From: Chamaelirium japonicum
Lineage: Eukaryota > Streptophyta > Magnoliopsida > Liliales > Melanthiaceae
Direction: 5' to 3'
DNA: 64,000 bases
Assembly: GCA_947650365.1 (NCBI GenBank)
Contig: OX393555.1
Span: forward strand, 13,781,550-13,845,549
Positions 30,971 to 42,255 of this stretch are shown piece after piece. A program made the position numbers and the translations under genes. Position 1 is the stretch's first letter. Every line of letters starts with the position of its first letter. The notes beneath the pieces are model-generated. The model saw nothing but the letters and a program-made list of their open reading frames with translations, was not told where the DNA came from and made no database searches.

Positions 30971-31840
30971 ATAACCAAAGACATCTTTATTAATGTTAAT
31001 ATAGAAAATCCACGCTAAGGACACACGAGCTACAACAGACGGGCCATGAGCTATCCTCGTGGGCCTATAGCGGTGTGGACCTCTGTTGACATTGAAATAT
31101 GCATCCCAAATACATAAGATATTATCCGTTTTGCCCGTGCCCACATGAAGATTTCCCAAGTGGGTCACCTATCCTAGTACTACTCTTGCTTGAGCACGCT
31201 TCACTACGGAGTTCTTACAAAATCCGTAGCAGCGCATGGCTTTAAAATGCGTCTTCTATATATATTTGGGAGAAAAATTATATAAGTAGGTCATAATCCC
31301 CTTCTCTTCAGGTGATGTGGGGTAAACTCGTGGCCTTGGATATCTCACCTCATTTAATTTGGCATCATAGCCTCAGGAGTCTTGTCTATCGGTTATTAGA
31401 TCTTTGTCATAATAGACCTGCTAGCAGGCTAAGAGCTAGCCTTATGAAACTTTAAAGATCCAGGCCTCTATTATTCCGCTGGTGGGCTACAAGATGTCCT
31501 TGTGGGCCTATGAAAATGTGGGCCTCTGCTGGTGGGCCATGAGTTGTACTCGTGGGACTTGGAGAGGTGGGCCTATGTTAGTCTACCTTTTAATGGGCTT
31601 TGAGCCTATGGACTGGCTAAATTTCTTAACCATTTTTTTCACCCACACCCCTAACACCATGTGCGTGACTCAAGCTACATCATAATCATCCTTTACTGCT
31701 AAACCATCTTTAATTTTGAGACTCGACATGTGTTTTACTTGTGCAACTCGAGCAGCATCATAGCCATCCGTTCGTTGCATGGGTTAATAACTAGTAATTA
31801 GATAAAGGAAAAGGTCTACCAAAGTAGACTAAACAAAGGG

Positions 31841-31841
<1 letters not shown>
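30971..31841. other. Intergenic, nothing recognised
   Basis: GTGGGCC-type words repeat near 31050-31090 and 31480-31600, hinting at old retroelement leader sequence. Nothing firm. Confidence 0.35.

Positions 31842-31918
<77 letters not shown>
31842..31918. repeat. (GA)n microsatellite
   Basis: About 38 GA units, the longest simple repeat in the window. Confidence 0.95.
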
Positions 31919-31921
<3 letters not shown>

Positions 31922-32419
31922 CATATATCCATTGTATGTATCACAAGGAGTCCCATAGGTATCCCTATATGCAAACATAACAACTATTTATCTTAAGGGG
32001 AGTTAGTGATAGCTCCCTATCAAAGGTATCAACTTGCAATAAGCCCTCCTACAAGTTCCGTATTGCAATAGTTCCCTCACAAAATCCCGTCTAACCAAAT
32101 AGAAAAGAAGGGCAATAGCGTCCAATCTAAGTTGATTAAATTTATATTTCTTGTCATCAACTTGACACGAACCATTTTTTGCATGAAAATCAATTGAAAT
32201 CACTCCAGATTGTCGATTTAAAACCACAAAATAATTTAATTTTTTTCCTGTATATTTTCATTAAAAAAATATTCACATTTCAGTAGATTAGTTGCAATAG
32301 CTCTTTTGGTTAATAGAAAACTAAAATAGCCTTGGTTAAGTTGCCGAATTTACCAACCAACCATTGTCTATATAACTTCACCCGATCTCTACGAAACGTA
32401 CAGTTTCGAGACCTAGTGT

Positions 32420-33230
32420 GGGATCGCTATAGTAGCTACAGTGATTTCATTGTAGCCTCTACAGTGAAATCACTATAGCGCTATAGTGATTCCGCTGGAG
32501 CATCTTCAGTGAAAGCACTGTAGCACTATAGCGATTCCGCTGTAGCAACTATAATGAAATTACTGTAGCGCTATAGTGATTCCGTTGTGGCTACTAAAAA
32601 ACATATTGCTACAATAAAATTATTATTGCAATAGTACTTAATTTTGTAACAATAATATTCATTTCAATTGAGTATTATTGACATATATTTGAGTATATTT
32701 GCTACAGTGAAATCATTGTAGCTGCTATAGTGATTTTTTCGTGACTGCTAAAAACACTTTGCTATAGTAAAGTCACTATAGTACTTAATTTTAGTTACAA
32801 TAATACTCTATAAAACTGAGTATTATTTGAATAAAATTGATTACTTTGCTATAGTGATTCACTGTAGGGAAGCTTTTTTAGCCGGCATAATGAATTTCAC
32901 TGTAGCAGCTATAATGAAATCACTGTAGCAACCCGTGCATGGTACTCAAATATACAAAATAATACCCAATTCAACTGAGTATTATTTGCATAAAATTGAG
33001 TACTTTCTATAGTGATTTTACTGTAGAAATATCTTTTTAGCATCCACGATTAAATCACGGATTGCTACAATGGTTCAACTGTAGCAGTTACTGCAAAATC
33101 ACTGTAACAGCTACAGTAAAATCATGAGTTGCTACAGTAATTTTATTATAGCATCTATAATGATTTCACTATAGCGGCTATAGTAATTTCACTGTAGCAA
33201 CTCGTGCCACTATTGACATAAAAAAACGTG
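32420..33230. repeat. Short-palindrome cluster C
   Basis: At least 20 instances of GCTACAGTGATTTCA, CACTGTAGC, GCTATAGTGATT and complements occur. They alternate with a second module containing AATTTTAGTTACAATAATAC and GAGTATTATTTGAATAAAAT followed by TGA. The same core occurs in clusters A and B, 17 kb away, and in trace form near 47170-47215. The cluster ends about 600 bp upstream of the UBX gene. Confidence 0.85.
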
Positions 33231-33850
33231 TCATATTTCATCTATCGTTATTTAATGTGGAGGCTACTATGGGTATTTATGGTATTTTTAAAAAATTCGT
33301 TATCCAAAACGGTTAAGATCAGATCATTTGCAATCAAAACAATGAATAGAGGATCAGACTTTATGCAATAGTCATACCGGTGGACTTACTGTAAATTGGA
33401 ACTTAAGATCAGACTAAATATTATACGCATTATGTTTTTAGGACCTAACACCGATTTCCCTTTTATTTAATCTAGAAACTTGTTACAATAATGATCAGGT
33501 TAACCATGAACTGAATGTACATCCAATGAAGCAAAGCATTTTGAACTTTGCAGATGTTTACCTACCTGAGGGGAAAGGTAGGATTTCGATTCCCCCAATT
33601 CTTTTTTTCTTTCTGATCTTTTTCATGCAACCCCCTCTTATGTCATCAAATCACACATCAGGCCTGTTCAAGGACTTGGTATACCTTTCTTTACATCTGA
33701 AGAGAAGGAATAAAGCAACCTGCATTGTTTCCTATGTTTCCTTACTACATGGAAATTGGCATGGGAAGAATTCCTTGCCCAGCATACAAAGACATGGAGA
33801 ATAAAGAGTCCTGAGCATGGTTCCATACAACATCATCAATCTAATCAAGA
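33231..33850. other. 5' flank of UBX-domain gene
   Basis: No gene is supported. The upstream frame 33526-33804 has no family resemblance and no usable donor into the gene; it may be leader or promoter. Confidence 0.4.
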
Positions 33851-35821
33851 ATGGCATCGGAACGAGACAGCACGGTCGCGGGGCTGAGGATGTCGTTCGA
33901 TGTTCTTGTCCGCCGCATGGTCAGGCTCCCTTCGAACATAATCGAAGGGATCTCGAGAGCGATAAGCCGTGCAGATCCGCCGCCCCTCGAACCGCCCGAA
34001 GGCGGGCTTATGCTCATTCCGGAGGAATGGTTCTTTCTGACGGAGTTCGAACGAGAGTTCGGGAGCTCCCATCCGTTCTTCTATGAGCGCCGGTTCGCCG
34101 AAGCCCTGAAGATCGCGAGAGACGAGTGGAAGCTCCTCTTCGTGTTCCTACATGCTCCTGACCACCCCGACACCGCTATGTTCTGTCGCGGCACGCTCTG
34201 CTCAGCTCTGGCGGTAGAATTTCTCGACGCAAACTTCGTCTCGTGGGGGGCAGTCGCCGGCAGGGGAGAGGGTCGACTGATGGCTACGGCGCTGAGAGCA
34301 TCCAGTTTCCCGTTCTGTGCAGTTGTAGCCCCAGCCTCTGATGATAGTATTTCTGTTCTACGACAGGTAGAACAACATTTTCTTGTGATTGTTACAGATC
34401 AGCCCCCTGCAATATTCATTATTTACATACAAACCCCTCAAATTATCCTAACCTTATAAATGGATCCGTGCAGTTAGCTCACATCCAAAGTAAAGAAATA
34501 TTTGGTTATTCGTTTTGGATAACAGTTTTACATTTCTCATTTTAACCTTAATTTTTTTTTCTGAATCCCCTAAATACCTCTACAAAGTGAGAAAGTTCAG
34601 GTTAGGTCCAAGTTAAATTCAGGTTAGTTCCAAGTAAGTTTTGGGTTAGGTCCAGATTCAACAATGATGGGTCAGTATAAGTAATAAAACCATGGGTAAA
34701 TTGGACATTCTCTAGTTTTGTAGGTCGATTTGTAAGGTAATATGTAGATTTGAAGTGTTAATATCTAGATTTGATAGGGATTAGTATGTAAATCAGGAAG
34801 GTTGCAAAGGTTGAAGTATGAAAAATCCACTGCGAAAGAGAAGTTCATTTCCAAAAACCATTCAGGTCGAAGGACCAGTTTCTCCTGAAGAACTAGTCGA
34901 GATTCTACGGAGGACGATCGAGGAACAAGGTTCGGCTTTCAGGGCCTCGAGAACAGCAGAAGAAGAGACGGTAAGAGCAAACCGGAAACTCCGAGAGGAG
35001 CAAGATGCAGCTTACCAAGCATCACTACAGATGGACAAGGTAACTCAGGCTAACCACCACCAAAACAACAAGGAAGAGCATCAATGATACTTCAAATTAA
35101 TTACTTACAGGAAAAGGATTCGATCCGAGACGTGCTCATCGAAGATGGGGTTCCCGCGGCAGCTCAGAGGCAGCGGAGAGCAAACAGCGAGAGGGTCCGA
35201 AAAATCCCCGCACCGAAACAACCGATCGAGAAAACGAGAGAAGCATCCAACCGAACCCTACAAAAAGTAGCCGTTGCTTCAAGAAAAACACAACCCATCA
35301 CCAAGGTAATATAAAATTATCCATCAGCAATTATAAAAATGAGTAAATTACACATAGAACCCCAGTAGTTTAGCCCAAAATCACAACCCCCATAGAAATT
35401 ACCAAAAGAGGGAGTTTAGTAGTTGAGGAAAGGTGGTATTGTGCTAAACATTTAAAACTATAGGGACCGATTCGGAACAAAGAAAAAACTTCAGAGGGGT
35501 TAAGTGATTTTGTGCTAAATTTCATGTGGGGTTAAAGTGTAATTTAACCTAGAAAAAATGGTTCTGATATGAAGGAAAATGATTTCACAGATTCTGATTC
35601 GGTTTCCAAATGGGATGCGAAAAGAGCAGAGTTTCCTCAACACAGACACAATCCGTTCGATATACAAATACATCGATTCCCTGGACTTACCGGGAATCGG
35701 AAGTTATCGGCTGATATCCAACTTCCCCAGAAAAGTTTTCGGTTATGAACAGCTCGAAACGACTCTCGTCGATGCAGGCCTCCATCAGAGTGCTGCCATG
35801 TTCTTGGAGCTGATTCAGTAA
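33851..35821 (+). CDS. UAS/UBX-domain protein (FAF2/PUX10-like)
   Basis: Predicted 371-residue member of the FAS-associated factor 2 / plant PUX10 family, adaptors that recruit the AAA ATPase CDC48 (p97) to ubiquitinated or lipid-droplet clients. Four exons (33851-34366, 34866-35039, 35111-35305, 35591-35821) join with GT-AG introns, all in phase 0. Residues 1-60 contain a short hydrophobic/basic region (LPSNIIEGISRAISR). The UAS (thioredoxin-like) domain follows with LLFVFLHAPDHPDTAMFCRG and FPFCAVV. A glutamate/arginine-rich coiled coil spans about 180-285 (REEQDAAYQASLQMDK is conserved). The C-terminal UBX domain begins ILIRFPNG and has the SNFPRKVF loop whose FPR is the CDC48-binding signature. 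No N-terminal UBA domain is present, unlike canonical PUX10. The start ATG has strong context (A at -3, G at +4). It looks intact. Confidence 0.9.
34367..34865. other. Intron 1 of UBX-domain gene
   Basis: 499 bp, GT-AG. It contains AT-rich, MITE-like phrases (ATCAGCCCCCTGCAA and CAAACCCCTCAAATTA) but no defined element. Confidence 0.6.
35345..35555. mobile_element. MITE-like foldback in intron 3 of the UBX gene
   Basis: The left end AAATTACACATAGAACCCC, then TTTAGCCCAAAATCACAACC, faces TTAAGTGATTTTGTGCTAAA and GGGGTTAAAGTGTAATTT on the right. Related sequence is seen near 39620-39740 and at 52770-52850. It lies wholly within the 285-bp third intron and makes up most of it. Confidence 0.65.
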
Positions 35822-36844
35822 CAAGTCAGTGATGTAATAATGTAGTCAGATGTTAATTTCACAGATGTATATTCAGTAGCTATCAAGAAATTAAATTTTG
35901 AATTTCGGATGCATATCAGAATCCTGAAAAATAGAGATATTTCTGTAAATTATTTGCAGAGTATTTCGGACAGCTGTACAAACCCCAAAAATTTTGTCAT
36001 ATTTTTGTATACGTAGTTCGTTTTGGTATCCTGAAAAAAAGATAGATTTCGTAAAACTTTGTGTGAAAAAAATCATGATTTATCATTCTTTGTTTGGTAT
36101 CAGTGTGTAAGAGCATCTCCAACAGGCTCCTACGATTCATCCCTATTCTTCAAAGCTTATAACTGCCACGTAGCTAGGCTAGGAATGGAAGAGCACTCCA
36201 ACGGGCTCCTCCATCTCTCCTTATTTTCGTGTAAAATGACCAAATCAGAACCCATAAAAACAATCTTTACTAGGGGTGTGCATCGGTTCGAAACCGACCT
36301 ATTTAGGCAAAACCCAAACCGATCCAACCTTGGTCGGTTTTGAGGATTTTCAATCCGATCCAAACCGAACTAAGATTGGAATCCAATCCAATTTAATTAA
36401 AGTCGGTTTAGATTGGATTGGGTGGTCAGTTTAGGCTTTGGACCATGTTCTTATTGGGCTCTCCCCCCCCCCTCTTTTATTAGGACCTAGTTCAAACTTT
36501 AAAAATAATAATTGTTACCAGATCATTAGGCCTAAATAAGATTTTTTAAATCAATCAACATATAATATGTTCTCATTACCTTATCTCATTGGATGATTCG
36601 AAATATCCAAATGCTCCTCTATTGAACTGGACAAAATAATACATAGGACTGGCGATTCATGCTTTGATCAATTTGACCCAGTTTTTTTTAAAAATCCCCC
36701 TGTAGATAAGATCCTGCAAAACCAAATTTAGGTTAAAAGTATCACAATCCTTGTGAAGGTAGATTTTCAGATAGTTCGGTGGTGAAAGAGGAAAAAATTA
36801 ACCTCCAATAAGTTCGTGGGCTAATATTCTACGGGTATCATTGT
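35822..36844. other. Intergenic; cryptically simple tract
   Basis: The 3' flank of the UBX gene, then a duplicated GAGCATCTCCAACAGGCTCC-like phrase (36112 and 36189) and an imperfect CCGATCC/AAACCGA-rich stretch (36275-36430), common in plant intergenic DNA. No gene. Confidence 0.45.
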
Positions 36845-37110
36845 AGAGGTGCTGACAAACATCATTGGAGGAGGTGTAATGGGCCGACGGCCACCATTAA
36901 AGGAGGTACCTACGGCACCATTGGAGGAGCTGCCAATGGGCACCATCCAGAGGTACCAACAAACACCATTGGAAGAGGTGCAGATAGGCACCATTGCGAA
37001 GATGCTGATAGGTATTATTATGAAGGTGCCGACAGGCATCATTGCGGAGGTGCCAACATTCACCAATGGAGAAGGTGCCAATGGGCACATTGGTGGCAAC
37101 CAAGGCCGCA
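36845..37110. repeat. Degenerate minisatellite, about 33-36 bp unit
   Basis: About eight units like GAGGTGCCAATGGGCACCAT plus TGGA, with some palindromic character (GGTGCC/GGCACC). The resulting open frames on both strands are repeat artefacts. Confidence 0.75.
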
Positions 37111-38460
37111 TGCACGCCTGAAGTTCTGCAGGATGCTTTGGGCCTTCAACAGACGACACTTTGGGAGCGAGAGGCGTGACGGTGTTGAACGTAGAGCATT
37201 GGAGATAGTTTTTGGATAAACCACGACTGGCGATAAATGGATCGGATCGCATGAGCATGATGTACAATTGGATGATAGGTAATCTCTCTTGAAGAGCATG
37301 GCTCTTTGTGTAATCTCGTTATGTTCATAATGAAGAATTGCATTCTGAAAGAGGTCCCGTGGATGCCACCTGGTTTGGATTCACCGTTCACTATGTAAAA
37401 GAAAAATAATTGTGTCTTGTGTCTACTTTTGATGCTTTGACCACTTTTCATACTCCCGGTTGTACGTGCTCCACCGCTTCCGCGGTGCACAATAAAGACA
37501 ACTTGTCTAGATAATTAAACCCCTGCAACTTACCAAAAATGAAAAAATAATGAATTCGGTTAAATCATTAGATCCAAGCGCAAATCATAAGAAACCAAAA
37601 GTACTTGTTTTCTCGCACTTGCGTTACAACTCTATATCAAAATTTTCCTTTTTCCTTCAATCGAAGACAATTAATAGAGATATACAAGCCGATGGTTCAT
37701 AGGGTTGGAATCGTTGTTCTTAAAATCGTACGATTCAATAGCTGGATCGTACGATTCAGATCGAATCGCCCCCTCCCGATTCAAATCCCACCTGTAAATC
37801 GGCGGAATAGTGAATCGTGCGATTCACAGCTTGAATCGCACGATTCACTGTCGCGGGATGGTTTGCACGGGTTGGATGGACTGCAGGGTCAGCAAAGTAG
37901 TTTAAAACCCCTTTTTTTTTGGGTTTTGTGAGCCCCACTTGTTTCTCTAAGGCTTAAAACCCTAAAGAAGACAAAAAGATATATTAGTTTACAAAATTTG
38001 AGGCCAAAAGAAAAGATATGGTGTTCTTCCAACCATTTTCTCCAAAGGTGTGATTCTTTGATAACTTCATCGTCACTTATTTGAATTCGATTCCATTTTT
38101 TGGAGAGTGATTCTACATCTGAGGAGATCCTAATAGAAGGTACAATCACAAGAAATGATCAAGATTTTATTATTTTGAAGATTTAAGGCATATATCTTCG
38201 GGTTTTGTTTATTTCTTGATTGTAGGAGAATGAGTAAGGCCAAGGAGGTTGCTTTCACTTGGGATTATTGTCAAATTGTGATTCGGGAAGGGGGGGCGCT
38301 TTTCTGGAATTGGACGGTTTGGTTGGCAAACACAATCTAACAAACCAAGGAACGAAGTGGACCGGGTTTATGTAGAAAAACCCTTCTCAATGTCAAAGGG
38401 AAAATTCTAATTCTGTTAGGGGAGATCGGACGGTCGATAGCCACACGATCTACGTGATCT
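37111..38460. other. Intergenic with palindromic GATTC tract
   Basis: At 37720-37850, sequences such as ATCGTACGATTCAATAGC and GAATCGCACGATTCACTG form repeated small palindromes. No coding region is supported. Confidence 0.4.
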
Positions 38461-38469
38461 CATAACACT

Positions 38470-38740
38470 ACAATCCATAAATAATTTTTGGTTTTTTTGC
38501 AAATCAACCCCTCACTTTGGGCTAATTACATATACACCTCTCGAATTAGACTATTTGCATATCAACCCCTGCAAGTATGTTAAGCTGTGCATGTTAACCC
38601 TTCTGTCAGTTAACTAGAGGGGTATTTCTACACAAGTTAATATGTTTGCAGAGATCGATTTAGAAATAGTCTAATTTAAGGGGTTTATATATAAATAGCT
38701 CTAATATTAGGGGTTGATTTGCAAAAATCCCATAATTTTT
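38470..38740. mobile_element. MITE-like foldback, about 260 bp
   Basis: The ends TTTTTGCAAATCAACCCCT and AGGGGTTGATTTGCAAAAAT are inverted repeats. Internal inverted pieces are CCTCTCGAATTAGACTAT and ATAGTCTAATTTAAGGGG. The same family is recognisable near 49830-49960, and split at 52150-52290 and 52600-52700. Confidence 0.7.
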
Positions 38741-40450
38741 TTTTAAAAAAAAATCGAATTGTATATATTCATCAATATATTTGACTTTACATGCCTAGCG
38801 ACCCATATAAACTTCGAATGTCATGTATACACTTCAAAATCTTTAAACAATACACATATACTATCTTCGTCATCCCAAGTTTAGGCTCATTCCGTGTCAT
38901 TTTTTTTTGTGTGCTGTTTTGCTTGTGGTGCTTAAGATCTGACTTTTGTTGCAATTTTATTATTAGGACCCACGCCTATATTGACTATTTCACAAAATAA
39001 ATCTTACTCTAAATACAAAAAAAAAAAGGAGTCAGGGTTGGAAATACCAATATCGGGAGTAGTGGTAGGCGTGGCGGCAAACAAGTTAGGAGTATATATA
39101 TATGTTGGATTTAGATCCTTATTGATAAGGGGGCTGGAATTATTGTGCTTAAAAACCCACCTTGGACCTCCCCTCACAAGCCGGTTTATGAGGAGGGTGG
39201 ACATCCAAGGGTCAAGAGAACCCATCAATATCTACCACTGGAACCACACAGAGATACACCAAGAAACCAAATGAAGAGAAGCATATATAAGGCAGATGAC
39301 ACAACCAAGAGATGTTAGTTAATTAGAATCAAGCAATCATTCTCTGGATGTTTTTAGCTTATCTTTTCAGCTCTCGGGGCACCGGGGCTCATGCATGCAT
39401 AAGCCTCTGCGACATGGGAAGCTGAGGAGAGAGAAAATGCACCCTTCTCAAGTGCTAAAAACCGGAGGTACCTAGTTAGAAAATTTTGCTGGCGCTCATC
39501 TATCTTTAGTTGCATGCGCTCGCCACATCTGACGAGCGAAGTAGTAGCCAAATAGGGGGTTTCGGTCGCTACGTACAATAGTAGGAGACTGATTGGCGAG
39601 TCTATTGGGCTGCCCTTAGAGCATCGACACTTAAACCCCCTATAGTTAGAAAACTACATTTTGCACCCTTCAAATTAGATAAAAATTACCAAATGAGGAA
39701 ATTAAGTAGTTGACAAAAGAGTGTATTGTGCTAAGTCTGATAATAATGGGGGACTTAGTGAAGAGTCCAAAACATGAGTTTCATTTAAGCCTAAGGATAA
39801 AGGACGAAAATGTCCCATCATATATTTCAAATTTTTATTTACATGCCACTCACCTCTAAACTAAACCTAAAACCTAAACATAATCCTAAAACCTAATATC
39901 TACATACCATGGGATGAACCCTAGACCTAATCCTAAAAGCTAAACCTTAAATCTAATCCTAAAACGTAATCCAAATCCTAAAACCTAAGATCTAAATGAC
40001 ATGGGATAAACCCTAGAGTTCTAGATCTAAGCCTAAACCTAATCCGAATCAGACCACATCCACTCGCCACCGGTGCCTCTTGTCTCTGCTACTCGTCGCC
40101 CCACTGCTGCTGTCATCGCTCTCAACTGTTGCTTGCCGCTGCTGTTGTCACTGACGTTGATCGAGAGAGAAAAGGGGGGGGGGGGGGGGGGGGGACTGAA
40201 CACCCATTTCACCTAAAAATGACCAATGACCAAAGGAGGAAATTAAGTAGTTGACAAAGGAAGAAATCAAGCTAAATTTTAGGCTGTCTATAGCCCTACC
40301 ATACAAAACTGAAAATCGGACGGCCGTCATCTGTGCTCCAAACTAACCGGCTGATGGCTTGTGGTGTTCGATGACTCCACGCGCCATTCGCTGTGGAGGC
40401 GCGACAGCCTACCGTTCGCTCTACCTCTCTCTCGTTCTCTCTCATCGGGC
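38741..40450. other. Intergenic; CCTAAACC-type repeats and poly-G
   Basis: An LTR-like stretch (TTGTGCTTAAAAACCCACC and CCTCACAAGCCGGTTTATGA) at about 39100-39250 resembles a copia LTR scrap. Degenerate CCTAAACCTAATCCTAAAA occurs at 39860-40040, and a 20-nt poly-G at 40175-40194. Nothing here codes. Confidence 0.4.
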
Positions 40451-40902
40451 CCCCTTAAACCCCCCGAAACCCTAAATCGTTCCAGCATCAACTGATCTCT
40501 CTCAAAACCCTAGTCTTTTCCTTCCCGTCGACCGATCAAGAGCTTGAGTTGCATCTCCTCTCCCCTCTTTGATCCTCCCTTTTCCCTTAAACATGTTCTT
40601 TCTCCTTCTGGTTGCTGTTCTCATTAGGAAAATTAGGGTTTCTGCTCTACGATGAGAAAAAAAATAGCGTTTCTGCTCTTCAATGAGAAATGGGTTTAAT
40701 TTAAGTTTTTGCGCTTTGTTCTCATCAGAATATTGGAGTAATAGTCTCTGTTTTTTTTGAAAGGAATTGGAGTAATAGTCTGTTCTTCAATTTATCAGCT
40801 GTTTCTCAAAAGAAAATTTTGATTCATTCTTCAGTTTCTTTGTGCAAATTGGATGCGCACAAAAGAATGCGGTGATTAGATGCGGTAAAAAAAGATTATA
40901 GA
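40451..40902 (+). promoter_or_regulatory. 5' flank and leader of PPR gene
   Basis: Contains AAACCCTAAATCG and AAAACCCTAG elements (telo-box-like AAACCCTA, near 40468 and 40504). Such elements are common in leaders of plant genes for translation and organelle functions. Placement is by position only. Confidence 0.45.
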
Positions 40903-42255
40903 ATGCTCTCTCTGCTCACTGTTCACAGGATCTGCGCCGCATTCGATGCCGTCGCCGCCACCTTCATAGCGGCCAATCTTTCAAAATCCCTCGCCACCTC
41001 TGCAAACCCTTCGAGCCACACACCCGAGAATTTCCCGACCATCGCTGCCTGCGCCGCCGCCGCCATCTCCAAGAACAGCGCAAGCCCAAAACCTGAATCC
41101 GGTCCCCGACCCTCCCCGGCTGCCCCTTCCGATCCCAAGCCCATCAGCGAGCCCGCCCTCTTCAAGATCAAGTCGGAGAGAGACCCCGAGAAGCTCTTCC
41201 GCCTCTTCCAATTGAATGCGCTCAACCGCCTTGTCGTCGAGAACCGCTTCGCGTTTGAGGACACCGTATCCCGCCTCGCTGGTGCCCGCCGCTTCGACCT
41301 CGTCGAGCGCCTCCTCGAGAACCAGAAGACCCTTCCACAGGGTCTCCGTGAGGGGTTCATCGTCCGGATCATAATGCTCTATGGGAGAGCTGGGATGCCT
41401 GATCACGCCCTCCAGACCTTCCGTCAGATGCACGTCGGTGGGTGTCCCCGGACGGCCAAATCATTCAACGCTATGCTCAAGGTCTTATCCCAAGCCCGCA
41501 GGTTCGACGAGGTGCGGGCACTTTTCGTCGATGTTCCGGCTCAGTATGGGATTGAATTGGATGAGATCTCTTATAACATTGTTATCAAGGTTTTGTGTGA
41601 AATGGGTAGTTTGGATTCTGCTTACTTGGTCATGGTGGAGATGGAAAAGGCGGGGCTTAGGCCCGATGTCGTTACGTTTACCACGCTCATCTCTGCTGCC
41701 TATAAATGCGGCCGACGAGAGGTTGGTGATGGGTTGTGGAATCTCATGGCGATTAAAGGGTCTTCGCCTAATCTGGCCACTTTCAATGTGAGAATTCAGT
41801 TTCTGATCAACCGAAGGAGGGCTTGGCAAGCCAACAGCTTGATACGGAAGATGGATGTTGCTGGAATAGAACCGGATGAGTTGACATATAATCTCATCAT
41901 TAAAGGTTTCTGCATGTTGAATGAATTTGAAATGGCGAAGAGGATATTTTTTGCAATGCCTAGGAGGGGATGCAAGCCTAACAGTAGGATTTACCAGACC
42001 ATGGTTCACTACCTCTGTAAAGGAGGGGAATTTGATTTGGCATTCAGGTTGTGCAAGGATGGGATGGAAAGGAATTGGTTTCCAAATATTGACACCATTC
42101 GTGGTCTACTAAAGGGTCTTTTGGAGGCTAAGAAGGATAGGAGTGCTAAGAAAATTATGAAGCTGGTTTGGGAGAGATTACCTCCTTATTCGTCCGATGA
42201 ACTGAAGTCCTTTACCGACCTATTGTCTCCTGGCAATGCACAAAAACAGCATTGA
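40903..42255 (+). CDS. Pentatricopeptide repeat protein, P class, probably mitochondrial
   Basis: Intronless frame of 450 residues. PPR proteins bind organellar RNA to direct stabilisation, splicing or translation. Residues 1-60 are rich in A, S and R with few acids, as in a mitochondrial or plastid targeting peptide. A spacer rich in P and S follows, then ALFKIKSERDPEKLFRLFQL and FDLVERLLENQK. From about residue 150 to 440 are roughly eight 35-residue repeats, for example DEISYNIVIKVLCEMGSLDS, PDVVTFTTLISAAYKCGRR and DELTYNLIIKGFCMLNEFEM. There is no E, DYW or SMR domain, so P class. It resembles At4g36680-like proteins. GC content falls from 5' to 3', a monocot trait. Start has A at -3; stop at 42253-42255. 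Looks intact. Confidence 0.92.
   Translation: MLSLLTVHRICAAFDAVAATFIAANLSKSLATSANPSSHTPENFPTIAACAAAAISKNSASPKPESGPRPSPAAPSDPKPISEPALFKIKSERDPEKLFRLFQLNALNRLVVENRFAFEDTVSRLAGARRFDLVERLLENQKTLPQGLREGFIVRIIMLYGRAGMPDHALQTFRQMHVGGCPRTAKSFNAMLKVLSQARRFDEVRALFVDVPAQYGIELDEISYNIVIKVLCEMGSLDSAYLVMVEMEKAGLRPDVVTFTTLISAAYKCGRREVGDGLWNLMAIKGSSPNLATFNVRIQFLINRRRAWQANSLIRKMDVAGIEPDELTYNLIIKGFCMLNEFEMAKRIFFAMPRRGCKPNSRIYQTMVHYLCKGGEFDLAFRLCKDGMERNWFPNIDTIRGLLKGLLEAKKDRSAKKIMKLVWERLPPYSSDELKSFTDLLSPGNAQKQH

Noticed and set aside
36821-37267. 148-residue minus-strand frame with repeated motifs
   Set aside because: Artefact of the degenerate 33-36 bp minisatellite; no start, splice or homology support.
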